64,000 bases of DNA from Alteribacter populi. Lineage in GTDB: Bacteria; Bacillota; Bacilli; Bacillales; Salisediminibacteriaceae. Below are positions 52,397 through 60,855 of this stretch, piece by piece. How positions within the stretch are numbered: the first letter of the stretch is position 1; each line of letters starts with the position of its first letter. Position numbers and translations under genes: made by a program. Under the pieces are notes generated by a model. The model had not been told where the DNA came from. It saw nothing but the letters and a program-made list of their open reading frames with translations, and did not search any database. The DNA lies in contig NZ_KZ293963.1 of assembly GCF_002352765.1 (NCBI RefSeq), positions 2,068,368-2,132,367 of the forward strand, written 5' to 3'.

Positions 52397-53575
52397 TTAA
52401 ACGAGTTCAAATACTCCAGCAGCACCCATTCCGCCACCGATACACATCGTGACGACGCCAAATTGCTCGCCACGTCGTTTCATTTCGTGAATAAGACTTA
52501 GCGTCAGTTTCGTACCTGAACAGCCGAGTGGATGACCCAGTGCAATAGCTCCACCATTTACGTTCACACGATCATGATCTAAGTTTAGGTGTCGAATAAC
52601 TTGTAGTGCTTGTGATGCAAATGCTTCATTGAGTTCAAACAGACCAATATCAGACTGCTCTAACCCTGCTAGCTTAATCGCTTTTGGAATCGCTTCGACA
52701 GGACCAATACCCATAATTTCAGGAGCAACTCCCGCTACCGCAAACGAACGGAACTTCACGAGTGGTGTCAGTCCATCAGCCTCAGCAGCTTCACGATCCA
52801 TCACAAGAACAGAGGCTGCACCGTCACTCATTTGTGACGCGTTTCCTGCCGTTACCGTTCCGGTTGTACTAAATGCCGGACGGAGTTTTGCCAAAGATTG
52901 AACGCTTGATCCTGCGCGAACTCCTTCGTCTTGCTTGAATAACAGCTCTTTTTCAACAAGTTTATGATTTTCATCTATGGAACGGAAGGTAACCGGTACG
53001 GGTACGATTTCGTCTTCAAAATGACCTTTTTCTAACGCTTGTGCTGCTCGTTTATGACTTTCAACCGCGAACGAATCCTGGTCTTCTCGGCTTACTTCAA
53101 AGCGGCGTGCTACTTCTTCAGCAGTATGACCCATACCCATGTAGTATTCAGGTGCATTTTCTACAAGCGTCGGATTAAGGGCGATGACGTGTCCGCCCAT
53201 CGGAATTAAACTCATTGACTCTGCACCGCCTGCGAGTACTGACTCAGAATGCCCAAGCATAATCCGCTCCGCCCCGTAGGCAATACTTTGCAGACCGGAT
53301 GAGCAATAACGGTTTATCGTAATCGACGGAACTGTGTCGGGTAATCCAGCTAAAGCTGAGATATTTCTCGCCATGTTCATGCCTTGTTCCGCCTCTGGCA
53401 TCGCACAGCCAATAATGACATCATCAATTCGTGAAGGATCCAAACCCCCCGCGCGCTTTAACGTTTCTTTTACTGTTAAAGCACCTAAATCATCAGGTCT
53501 AACGTGGGCTAGTGTCCCCTTTTTCGCTTTTCCAACAGGTGTACGAGCACCTGCTACTATGACGGCTTCTCTCAC
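52397..53575 (-). CDS. fadA: Acetyl-CoA C-acyltransferase (3-ketoacyl-CoA thiolase) FadA
   Basis: Last step of beta-oxidation. 392 aa from the GTG at 53575, which has AAAGGAGGGG nine bases upstream. Nucleophile Cys in NRYCSSGLQSIAYGAE near residue 90, His in GGAIALGHPLGCSGTKL near 350, and Cys in MCIGGGMGAAGVFE near 382. It lies directly downstream of fadN. Confidence 0.95.
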   Translation of the reverse strand: MREAVIVAGARTPVGKAKKGTLAHVRPDDLGALTVKETLKRAGGLDPSRIDDVIIGCAMPEAEQGMNMARNISALAGLPDTVPSITINRYCSSGLQSIAYGAERIMLGHSESVLAGGAESMSLIPMGGHVIALNPTLVENAPEYYMGMGHTAEEVARRFEVSREDQDSFAVESHKRAAQALEKGHFEDEIVPVPVTFRSIDENHKLVEKELLFKQDEGVRAGSSVQSLAKLRPAFSTTGTVTAGNASQMSDGAASVLVMDREAAEADGLTPLVKFRSFAVAGVAPEIMGIGPVEAIPKAIKLAGLEQSDIGLFELNEAFASQALQVIRHLNLDHDRVNVNGGAIALGHPLGCSGTKLTLSLIHEMKRRGEQFGVVTMCIGGGMGAAGVFELV

Positions 53576-53602
53576 AAAATTTCCCCTCCTTTTAACGTTC
53601 AT

Positions 53603-55993
53603 TTAGTTACGTAACGGCTTTCCTTTTGTGAGCATATGTTGCATACGCTGTTGAGTTTTCGGTTCAGCTACGAGACTTAAGAAAGCTTCACGTTCTAAAT
53701 CTAATAGATATTGCTCATCTACTTCTGTTCCTTTTGGCACACGTCCACCAGCTAAAACAAATGCGAGCTTTTCAGCAATTTTCAAGTCGTGATCACTAAT
53801 GTGACTACCAAAATGCATTGTTTTCGCGCCAAGGAGCATCGTCGCGTACCCGGTTTCACCTACAACCGGAATCTTTTTACGTTGAGGTGGTTGATAGCCT
53901 GAGTCTGCAAGGTGAAGTGCTTTTTGCTTCGCATCGTACAGCAAATGATCACCGTTTACACTTATACCGTCTTGTGGACGGATATAGCCTAATTCAGCAG
54001 CTTCCTGGGCACTCGTTCCGACTTTTGCCATCGCAATCGTTTCAAACACTTGATTCGCGACACTTTGGAGATCAATATTTGCACCTTTCGGCAAGCGTTC
54101 TAACTGGCGTAAGTAAAGCTCCTTGTTTCCACCGCCGCCTGGGATAAGTCCTACTCCTACTTCGACGAGTCCCATGTAGGTTTCAAGTGACGCTTGAATA
54201 CTAGCAGCAGGCATTGACACTTCCGAACCGCCACCTAGTGTCATGCCAAACGTACCGGCTACTACTGGCTTTCCTGAATAACGAATCTTTGCCATCGTTT
54301 TCTGGAATTGACGGACAACAAGATCGAGTTCTGGATAGTTCATGTCTTGAGCTTCCATCAAAATCATCATTAAATTGGCACCGACGCAGAAGTTTTTCCC
54401 TTGGTTGTTAATAACGAGACCTTTATAGTTTTTTTCTACTTCATCGATAGATTTTGAGATCATCTGCATGACATCCAGACCGATGGAGTTGTTTGGAGAA
54501 GTGAACTCAAGATTTGCGACACCATCTCCAATATCGATAAGAGAAGCACCAGCATTCTTCATAATGACCTTGATTTCTTCTTTTTTAAGCGTTTTTAGAT
54601 TGATTATTTTCGGGTTAAATTCGGCTTTAACATAGACTCCGTTTTCGAAGTATTCATTATTTTCACCATAGAAGGAGGTTACGCCAGATTCGAGCATCTT
54701 TTTAACTGACTCAGGAATTGTTTCGCCTTCCTCTTCCATCCGTTTCACTGATTTTTCAATGCCGATCGCATCCCACGTTTCAAATGGGCCAAGTTCCCAA
54801 CCGAAGCCCCATTTCATCGCTTCGTCAACCGCTTTTACGTTGTCTGCAATTTCGTGAAGTTTTTCGCCGGAGTATAGTAAAACAGGCTTTAAAATGTTCC
54901 ATACGAGCTCACCGGCACGATCATCCGCGTATACAAGCGCTTTCAATTTATCGGCCTTTGACTTCGCCTGTTTACTTTGTTGTACAGAAGGAGCTTTTAA
55001 TTTCTTGCGTGGTCCATACTCCATCGTTTCATAATCAAGCTCGAGGATTTCACTCCCGTTTTCGCCTTTTTGTTTCAAATAGAATCCTTGACCGGATTTA
55101 CTTCCGATCCAGCCTTTTTTGGCCATTTCTTTCATAAAAGCAGGAGGATCAAAAACATCCTTCTCCTCACCCTCAACTTGATCGTAGACGTTTTTCGCTA
55201 CATGCAGGAACGTATCGAGACCGACGACGTCAAGCGTGCGGAAAGTGGCACTCTTTGGGCGACCAATTGCCGGTCCTGTCACTGAATCCACTTCTCCTAC
55301 TGAAAAGCCGCGTTTCGTCATTTCTCGAACCGTCACAAGTAGTCCGTACGTTCCGATACGGTTTGCAATAAAGTTGGGTGTATCTTTTGCTTCGACAACA
55401 CCTTTTCCTAGTACATTTTCTCCAAATGTTTTCACATATTCAAAGACTTCTGGTTTCGTAGCCTTTGTTGGAATGACTTCTAATAGTTTTAAGTAACGAG
55501 GCGGATTAAAAAAGTGAGTGCCTAAGAAGTGTGCACGGAAATCTTCCGAACGACCTTCTGACATCGCTTCAATGGATATCCCTGACGTATTTGAACTAAC
55601 AATACTTCCGGGTTTACGATACGCTTCTACTTTTTCAAACACCTTTCGCTTGATATCTAAGTTTTCAACAACAACTTCGATGATCCAGTCAACTTCACCA
55701 AGCTTCTCCATGTCATCATCGATATTCCCAGGTGTAATAAGTTCTGCATTTGCCTTTTTTGCGAGAGGCGCTGGTTTTTGCTTCTTTAACTTGCCAATCG
55801 CTTCCGCTGCTAAACGGTTACGAACTGTCTTATTTTCTAATGTCAGCCCTTTTTTCTTTTCTGCTTCCGTCAATTCCTTCGGGACAATGTCCAAAAGAAG
55901 TGATGGAATCCCGATGTTAGCTAAGTGTGCTGCTATTCCAGACCCCATCACTCCAGAGCCTAACACCGCTACCTTTCCGATTCTCCCAACCAT
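53603..55993 (-). CDS. fadN: 3-hydroxyacyl-CoA dehydrogenase / enoyl-CoA hydratase FadN
   Basis: Bifunctional beta-oxidation enzyme of 796 aa. The N-terminal NAD domain has VAVLGSGVMGSGIAAHL. Two dehydrogenase C-domains follow (about 190-330 and 370-450), then the C-terminal crotonase domain (about 490-700) with GKNFCVGANLMMILMEA and GMTLGGGSEVSMPAA. The order is the reverse of E. coli FadB, as usual in Bacillus. The ATG at 55993 follows AGGAGG. First gene of fadNAE; FadR box just upstream. Confidence 0.95.
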   Translation of the reverse strand: MVGRIGKVAVLGSGVMGSGIAAHLANIGIPSLLLDIVPKELTEAEKKKGLTLENKTVRNRLAAEAIGKLKKQKPAPLAKKANAELITPGNIDDDMEKLGEVDWIIEVVVENLDIKRKVFEKVEAYRKPGSIVSSNTSGISIEAMSEGRSEDFRAHFLGTHFFNPPRYLKLLEVIPTKATKPEVFEYVKTFGENVLGKGVVEAKDTPNFIANRIGTYGLLVTVREMTKRGFSVGEVDSVTGPAIGRPKSATFRTLDVVGLDTFLHVAKNVYDQVEGEEKDVFDPPAFMKEMAKKGWIGSKSGQGFYLKQKGENGSEILELDYETMEYGPRKKLKAPSVQQSKQAKSKADKLKALVYADDRAGELVWNILKPVLLYSGEKLHEIADNVKAVDEAMKWGFGWELGPFETWDAIGIEKSVKRMEEEGETIPESVKKMLESGVTSFYGENNEYFENGVYVKAEFNPKIINLKTLKKEEIKVIMKNAGASLIDIGDGVANLEFTSPNNSIGLDVMQMISKSIDEVEKNYKGLVINNQGKNFCVGANLMMILMEAQDMNYPELDLVVRQFQKTMAKIRYSGKPVVAGTFGMTLGGGSEVSMPAASIQASLETYMGLVEVGVGLIPGGGGNKELYLRQLERLPKGANIDLQSVANQVFETIAMAKVGTSAQEAAELGYIRPQDGISVNGDHLLYDAKQKALHLADSGYQPPQRKKIPVVGETGYATMLLGAKTMHFGSHISDHDLKIAEKLAFVLAGGRVPKGTEVDEQYLLDLEREAFLSLVAEPKTQQRMQHMLTKGKPLRN

Positions 55994-56014
55994 GAAGGAC
56001 CTCCTTCTTTCCTT

Positions 56015-56032
56015 TGAATGAATACTCATTCA
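56015..56032. promoter_or_regulatory. FadR (YsiA) operator of fadNAE
   Basis: TGAATGAATACTCATTCA matches the Bacillus FadR consensus TGAATGANTANTCATTCA at every fixed position. It lies 22 bp before fadN. FadR represses these genes unless long-chain acyl-CoA is present. Confidence 0.9.
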
Positions 56033-56096
56033 TTTTTTCTTCAAAAAAATATGCGTTTTCGATACACGCTACTTCTTTCATTTTGTTTACACTTTA

Positions 56097-56125
56097 ACTA
56101 TATAAAAATTTCGTCTATTACGCAA
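56097..56125 (-). promoter_or_regulatory. Candidate sigma-A promoter of fadNAE
   Basis: Minus-strand TTGCGT, 17-bp spacer, TATAGT. The FadR box would fall about 60 bp downstream of the start, acting as a roadblock. A promoter closer to the box is not excluded. Confidence 0.45.
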
Positions 56126-56158
56126 CCATATTGACAGAAAATTTTCTTTATTTCTATT

Positions 56159-56486
56159 TATGAGTATGTCATTAGCTCAGAAATCATTCATATGAGAAGC
56201 ATATGTAGTGTCTTCGGGCCTTTATAACTAAGGCTGTTTTCTAAAAGATTGTTGTTCTTGACACAAAATATATAAACTGCGACATAGAAGTAGATTGATT
56301 TCCGCTCCGGACAGTCGCTTTCCGCGGAAAGCGTAGTGTATTTCCGAAGCGGTAGGTGATGTCGCAGTTTATTTCAGCTGCGAAGATTAAAAGCAACAAT
56401 ACATACGAAAAGAACCATAATTAAAAGTGAAATATTAAACTTGGCTGATGCCTTCATAATTCTGAGCAAAGGGGATAATCATTTTT
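56159..56486 (+). repeat. Segmental duplication, short copy, with a 101-bp palindromic core
   Basis: Near-identical to 47044-47623 apart from two gaps and a 30-bp insertion. The core 56272-56372 has perfect 14-bp terminal inverted repeats (ATAAACTGCGACAT and complement) and the perfect 18-mer CGCTTTCCGCGGAAAGCG at 56316-56333. It fills most of the 627-bp gap between fadN and the coat genes. Confidence 0.88.
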
Positions 56487-56620
56487 CTTTTTTATACACA
56501 TCATCCATTTGAAATGAAGAGTTGCTTCTCGCTAAAAGTTCCGCATACTTCTCCTGTTTCAGCAAAAACTACTGACGATGATTTTGAACCGTTTCTAACA
56601 ACCGCGAAGGAGGATTGAAC

Positions 56621-56884
56621 ATGCAACAGCAATATCAAACTCAACAAGGTCAACAGGTGATGCCTCAACCACCGAACGTTGTTACGAGTAAAGACCACCT
56701 GTATATTACCGACATGCTTTCCTGGAACTTACTTTGTATGAAAAAAGCTCACCAATTTTCACAGCAATGTCAAGACCAGCAAATTAAAGATGCGTTAGAT
56801 CAAGCCGGTCGTATGCATTATATGCATTACCAAACGTTATTGACGCATTTACAAAATAACACCCAGCCCAATCAAATGCAGTAA
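56621..56884 (+). CDS. CotF-like spore coat protein (YusN-type), first of two
   Basis: An 87-aa protein. A Gln-rich N-terminus (MQQQYQTQQGQQ) precedes a helical-bundle domain typical of the CotF/YusN family (DHLYITDMLSWNLLCMKKAHQFSQQCQDQQIKDALDQAGRMHYMHYQTLL). The ATG at 56621 follows GGAGG. It is followed 14 bp later by a second related gene, and yusN lies near fadN in B. subtilis. Confidence 0.82.
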   Translation: MQQQYQTQQGQQVMPQPPNVVTSKDHLYITDMLSWNLLCMKKAHQFSQQCQDQQIKDALDQAGRMHYMHYQTLLTHLQNNTQPNQMQ

Positions 56885-56898
56885 GGAGAGTGAAAAAA

Positions 56899-57279
56899 AT
56901 GAATCAAAATCAACCAGGCGGCGGTCAAGGTGGTATGAATCAGCAGCAGGCTAAAATTGAAAACCCGAAAACACAAACACCTGAATCCCCGCAAATGAAT
57001 GACCGTGATTACATTAATGATATGTTATCAACGGAAAAGTATATGACAACTGCGTATAGTACTGCTTTAAACGAAGCCAGTCACGAAGGGTTATACAAGG
57101 ATGTACAAAGCATCTTTAATGAGACTCAAAATTGCCAGCGCGACTTATTTAACCTTATGTTTGAAAAAGGCTGGTATAGTTTTGATGCCGCTACCCAACA
57201 AACATTGGATCAATCGCATCAGCAATTCTCAGGGTACAGTACACAGTTTCCGTACAATCAAAATAATCCTGTTTCATAA
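56899..57279 (+). CDS. CotF-like spore coat protein (YusN-type), second of two
   Basis: A 126-aa relative of the preceding protein. Gly/Gln/Asn-rich N-terminus (NQPGGGQGGMNQQQ), then DRDYINDMLSTEKYMTTAYSTALNEASHEGLYKDVQSIFNETQNCQRDLFNLMFEKGWY, the CotF core, and a Gln/Ser/Tyr-rich tail. ATG at 56899 behind GGAGAG. Co-transcribed with the first gene. Expected in mother cell-produced coat. Confidence 0.85.
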   Translation: MNQNQPGGGQGGMNQQQAKIENPKTQTPESPQMNDRDYINDMLSTEKYMTTAYSTALNEASHEGLYKDVQSIFNETQNCQRDLFNLMFEKGWYSFDAATQQTLDQSHQQFSGYSTQFPYNQNNPVS

Positions 57280-57324
57280 GTATAAACCTCAGCATCGTTC
57301 AACAAGCTCTATTTCCTGGGAGAT

Positions 57325-57439
57325 TGAAGAACTTTTTGGCTTCTTCTGACAGACCAAAGTGATCTCGTAGCTTATTCACGGTGTAACGTTTGTCGCTAGA
57401 CCTAGATATTTAAAACGTAGATTTTATGTTTCTTAACTC
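57325..57439 (+). repeat. Dispersed composite repeat, copy j
   Basis: TTTTTGGCTTCTTCTGACAG, CTCGTAGCTTATTCACGGTG and AAAACGTAGATTTTATG match 61000-61160. It lies between the convergent coat and SSS genes. Confidence 0.78.
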
Positions 57440-57481
57440 AAAACGCGTTTGGATATTTAATTATTCAGGCGCGTTTTCATT
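57440..57481. terminator. Terminator between coat genes and SSS symporter
   Basis: AAAACGCG / CGCGTTTT stem with a 22-base loop and T-rich end. Confidence 0.7.
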
Positions 57482-57536
57482 TTAGATTGAAGGAGGAACG
57501 AACTGTTCGCCCCTCCACCAATTGAAGTAAATTGTA

Positions 57537-59195
57537 TTACTTATTATTCATCCACACATCACCATCTTTGTACGTCATTTGCTCCGGATAACGTAGGTCC
57601 ACAACTTCCTCTTGTACTTTTTGTGTCGGTGCTTTTGTTCGCAATGAGACAACTACAATAGTAATGATGGCTGCAGCTGCTCCAAACACACCCGCACCTG
57701 TATCTTGAATCCCTGCAATCATAAAACTCCCGGATTGTGCAGCAAAAATATAGGAAAGAGTGACGAATAACCCTACCAACATACCCGAAATTACTCCAGG
57801 CCCGTTAGCTCGCTTCCACCAAACTCCCAGTAATAAAGCTGGGAAGAATGTACCAGAGGCAAGTGCGAATGCCCAAGCAACAATCTGCGTAATAACTCCA
57901 GGTGGATTCAATGCAATGAGTCCAGCTAAAACAGTAGCCGCTACAATGGTAATCCGACCTACAGCTAACCGGTTTTTGTCAGACGCATTTGGACGAAGCA
58001 CACGGTAGTAAATATCATGTGCAAAAGAGGACGAAATCGAGATCATCAGTCCACCAGCTGTAGATAAAGCTGCTGCCATAGCCCCTGCTGCCATCAATCC
58101 AATAACAAAAATACCAAGGTTAGCTATCTCAGGTGTAGCCATCACGACAATGTCATTGGAAATCATCAGTTCATCCCACTGCAAAATGCCATCACCGTTA
58201 TGATCAGCAATCTGCAATAAGTTTGTATTAATCCACGTCTCAGTCCAAGCCGGTAATTCGTCTATTGGCTGACCTACTACATTTCTCATTAGTATAAAAC
58301 GAGAAAATGCTGCGTAGGCTGGAGCTGATAGATAGAGTAGCCCAATAAATAATAAGGCCCATGCTCCTGACCACCGAGCAGCTTTCATCGTGGACACTGT
58401 GTAAAAACGTACAATAACATGCGGTAAACCTGCTGTACCAGCCATTAAAGTAAACATAAGTGCCATAAATTGCCACTTCGATCCGTTTTCAAAAGGAGCA
58501 AAGTATTCAGACAACCCTAATTGTCGGTCGATTTCCCCTAACTCGGAGACAACCTGTCCGTACGAAACCCAGGGTAATGGATTATTGGTGATTTGAAGTG
58601 ACATAAAAATAACCGGAATTAAATAGGCGATGATTAAAATGATGTATTGTGCTACCTGTGTCCAAGTGATTCCTTTCATCCCACCGAATGCTGCATAAAA
58701 AGCAATTAAAACAACACCAATAAGGGTTCCTACCTTAGCATCGACTTCTAGTAAACGTCCAATAACGACTCCAGAGCCAGACAGTTGTCCTATGGAATAT
58801 GTAAAACTAATAATAATCGTACAAACAGCTGCTATCACTCTGGCAGTGTGGCTACGATAACGGTCACCGATAAACTCAGGAACAGTATACCTTCCATACT
58901 TTCTAAGTTGTGGTGCTAGTAGGAAAGTTAAGAGTAAGTAACCTCCTGTCCACCCCATAATATAGGCCAGTCCATCGTAACCGAGCAGCATCACTGTTCC
59001 AGCCATACCAATGAACGATGCTGCACTCATCCAGTCGGCCCCAATCGCCATTCCATTAAATGCCGGCGGGATACCGCGACCAGCTACATAAAAGTCAGAA
59101 GTCTGACGCGCCTTATTGTAAATGGCAATTCCAATATAAATAGCAAATGTAAGTAGTATTAACCCTAGTGAAACGAGAAACTGTACATTTTCCAA
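57537..59195 (-). CDS. Sodium:solute symporter (SSS), VC_2705/ActP-like, with EF-hand loop
   Basis: A 552-aa membrane transporter with 13 predicted segments. SSS motifs: FYVAGRGIPPAFNGMAIGADWMSAASFIGM near residue 35, SYSIGQLSGSGVVIGR, and MKGITWTQVAQYIILIIAY. Members with a DUF4212 partner form the VC_2705 subgroup, related to the acetate symporter ActP; the substrate may be acetate or another monocarboxylate. Residues 331-342 (DHNGDGILQWDE) form a complete EF-hand loop in an extramembrane region. Starts at TTG after GAGGGGGA. Confidence 0.9.
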   Translation of the reverse strand: MENVQFLVSLGLILLTFAIYIGIAIYNKARQTSDFYVAGRGIPPAFNGMAIGADWMSAASFIGMAGTVMLLGYDGLAYIMGWTGGYLLLTFLLAPQLRKYGRYTVPEFIGDRYRSHTARVIAAVCTIIISFTYSIGQLSGSGVVIGRLLEVDAKVGTLIGVVLIAFYAAFGGMKGITWTQVAQYIILIIAYLIPVIFMSLQITNNPLPWVSYGQVVSELGEIDRQLGLSEYFAPFENGSKWQFMALMFTLMAGTAGLPHVIVRFYTVSTMKAARWSGAWALLFIGLLYLSAPAYAAFSRFILMRNVVGQPIDELPAWTETWINTNLLQIADHNGDGILQWDELMISNDIVVMATPEIANLGIFVIGLMAAGAMAAALSTAGGLMISISSSFAHDIYYRVLRPNASDKNRLAVGRITIVAATVLAGLIALNPPGVITQIVAWAFALASGTFFPALLLGVWWKRANGPGVISGMLVGLFVTLSYIFAAQSGSFMIAGIQDTGAGVFGAAAAIITIVVVSLRTKAPTQKVQEEVVDLRYPEQMTYKDGDVWMNNK

Positions 59196-59370
59196 CCGTC
59201 CATCCCCCTCTTAAGAAAATAACAATACCATTCGTCTAATCATATTTTTGAAGTACGTTTTAGGTTCGACCGTCGCTGTACTGTAGTTGTATTTTTGTAG
59301 TGAAGGTAATTCGGGTGGGTAGGAGCAATGGTTTCTTTGCTCTTCATGGTGGAGTTAGATGAGTAAAGCT

Positions 59371-59676
59371 TTAATGGTCTGCCGTCTTTCCATAACTCAA
59401 CTGCTCGTTCGCCTCTTCGTCAATGCCATACTTCTGGTCAATGCGATCGCTTACTTTTGCATTAATAAATAAAAGGATAATAAAGGTTAGGATGGAGCCT
59501 TGTGCCCCCATAAAATAGTGGAACGGGAAACCAAGCACTGGCACTTGGAATTGAAGTGACTCTGCAAACAACACAACGCCAAACGAGACAACCAACCATA
59601 TGCTGAGAAAAATAACAATATACTTATTCTTCTCTCGGGAATATGCATCTGCCATGGCCTTATCAATTTTCTTCAT
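59371..59676 (-). CDS. Small subunit of solute:sodium symporter (DUF4212)
   Basis: A 101-aa protein with two hydrophobic segments (IVIFLSIWLVVSFGVVLFA and GSILTFIILLFINAK) and a charged tail. The central FPFHYFMGAQGS is typical of DUF4212, the small partner of VC_2705-type SSS transporters. ATG behind GGGAGG. It precedes the large subunit by 175 bp; both are presumably co-expressed. Confidence 0.9.
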   Translation of the reverse strand: MKKIDKAMADAYSREKNKYIVIFLSIWLVVSFGVVLFAESLQFQVPVLGFPFHYFMGAQGSILTFIILLFINAKVSDRIDQKYGIDEEANEQLSYGKTADH

Positions 59677-59745
59677 TAACTACCTCCCTCTCTCTTGAAC
59701 AGTTATATGAAATTTAATTTTAGCTGCTTTCGTAAAGCTTGTTAC

Positions 59746-59816
59746 TTTTTGAGCATTTATTCTGGCACGCTATGCGTGACAGGGTAAGCATCCGCTTTCA
59801 TAACGCTCAAAAAAAA
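59746..59816 (-). terminator. Hairpin between the small membrane protein gene and the symporter genes
   Basis: Long imperfect stem with ends TTTTTTGAGC / GCTCAAAAAG; on the minus strand it could end transcription after 59839. Confidence 0.45.
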
Positions 59817-59838
59817 ACAAACAGCTATAAGCGTATTT

Positions 59839-60021
59839 CTATTGCAGACTGAAAATGAATCTTACGGTTTCAAAAAATGGCGCGGGTACGAGAGCGATTT
59901 CTAAAGTTACATAGCCAATGATCGCGAATACTGGCAGCGACAAAAAAATAGGGCGTTGTTTTTTTATCGTTAAAATTACACTCGCAACAATAATAAATAA
60001 GAAAATTAATATCGTAATCAC
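59839..60021 (-). CDS. Small hydrophobic membrane protein of unknown function
   Basis: A 60-aa protein with two hydrophobic segments (ITILIFLFIIVASVILTI and FLSLPVFAIIGYVTLEIAL) separated by KKQRP. Starts at GTG with GAGGTGG upstream. Its position upstream of the DUF4212-SSS pair suggests an accessory role, but a hairpin separates them. No family recognised. Confidence 0.55.
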   Translation of the reverse strand: MITILIFLFIIVASVILTIKKQRPIFLSLPVFAIIGYVTLEIALVPAPFFETVRFIFSLQ

Positions 60022-60270
60022 TAAAGCGAACCACCTCTCCTTTATGTAAAAATTTTATGCTTTTTCTCCGTTAGACTCACTTTGTTATAATACAGAATTT
60101 TTAGATAATTCTGTATATAAAAGTATGAGGTATCGAGTTTTATACGTCAACATGTATTTCTTTACTATTTTTTATTGAGACATTTTACCTACTATATAAC
60201 AGTTTAAAACAGTAGTGCCTTCCTTATTTAATTTTAGCTAGATAACAACGTTTCAATATGAGTAATTTAA

Positions 60271-60855
60271 GTGTCTTTGGCAAATAGTATAATTATGACA
60301 ACACCATCGATCATTTTTATTACATTACTAACCCTTTGGATAGCTGAGTGGTTTATTTTTAAAGAAAGTCCCCGGTTACGAAAGGAGGTTCTTCGTGTGA
60401 GATTTCTAGTAAAAGGGATGATCCTTTTTACTGTTATCCTCTCACTTGGTTCAGCATATCTGCTTGGGAAGTCGATTAACGAATCTATGCAGATGGCAAA
60501 AACGAGCGGACTGTTCTTTATGCTACTAGGCCTAATTCTACGCTATTGGACTTACGTGGTCACAAAAACATATTTTACACGGGGCATCCATCACGACGAA
60601 GAGCGGCCCTTATACAGTCACGGGCCTTTCCGGTTGCACCGCCACCCTTATCAAACAGGCTTTTTCTTTATCGTTTTAGGGGTAACTCTCTTTATGAGTG
60701 GACACTGGCTAGTTCTTATCGTTACTTTCACCTTACTTGGAAGCGCTCTTCATTACCGAATGAGCCTCGAAGAACGTATACTTCAGAACCGATATGGCGA
60801 AATTTATGAATACTGGTGTCGCCACAGATTCCGAATATTCCCATTTTTATATTAA
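60271..60855 (+). CDS. Isoprenylcysteine carboxyl methyltransferase-like membrane protein
   Basis: Up to 194 aa with four to five hydrophobic segments. The SAM-binding C-terminal region has GPFRLHRHPYQTGFFF and EERILQNRYGEIYEYWCRHRFRIFPF, typical of the ICMT/PEMT family. Bacterial substrates are unknown. The start is uncertain: the long form has no ribosome site, while GTG at 60397 has AAAGGAGG six bases upstream and would give 152 aa but drop one membrane segment. The 249-bp gap before it shows only AT-rich DNA. Confidence 0.78.
   Translation: MSLANSIIMTTPSIIFITLLTLWIAEWFIFKESPRLRKEVLRVRFLVKGMILFTVILSLGSAYLLGKSINESMQMAKTSGLFFMLLGLILRYWTYVVTKTYFTRGIHHDEERPLYSHGPFRLHRHPYQTGFFFIVLGVTLFMSGHWLVLIVTFTLLGSALHYRMSLEERILQNRYGEIYEYWCRHRFRIFPFLY

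Noticed and set aside
60285..60297. Leaderless mRNA start at ATG 60295 behind TATAAT
   Set aside because: TATAAT is one base from the ATG, too close for a -10 element with the start at the ATG.
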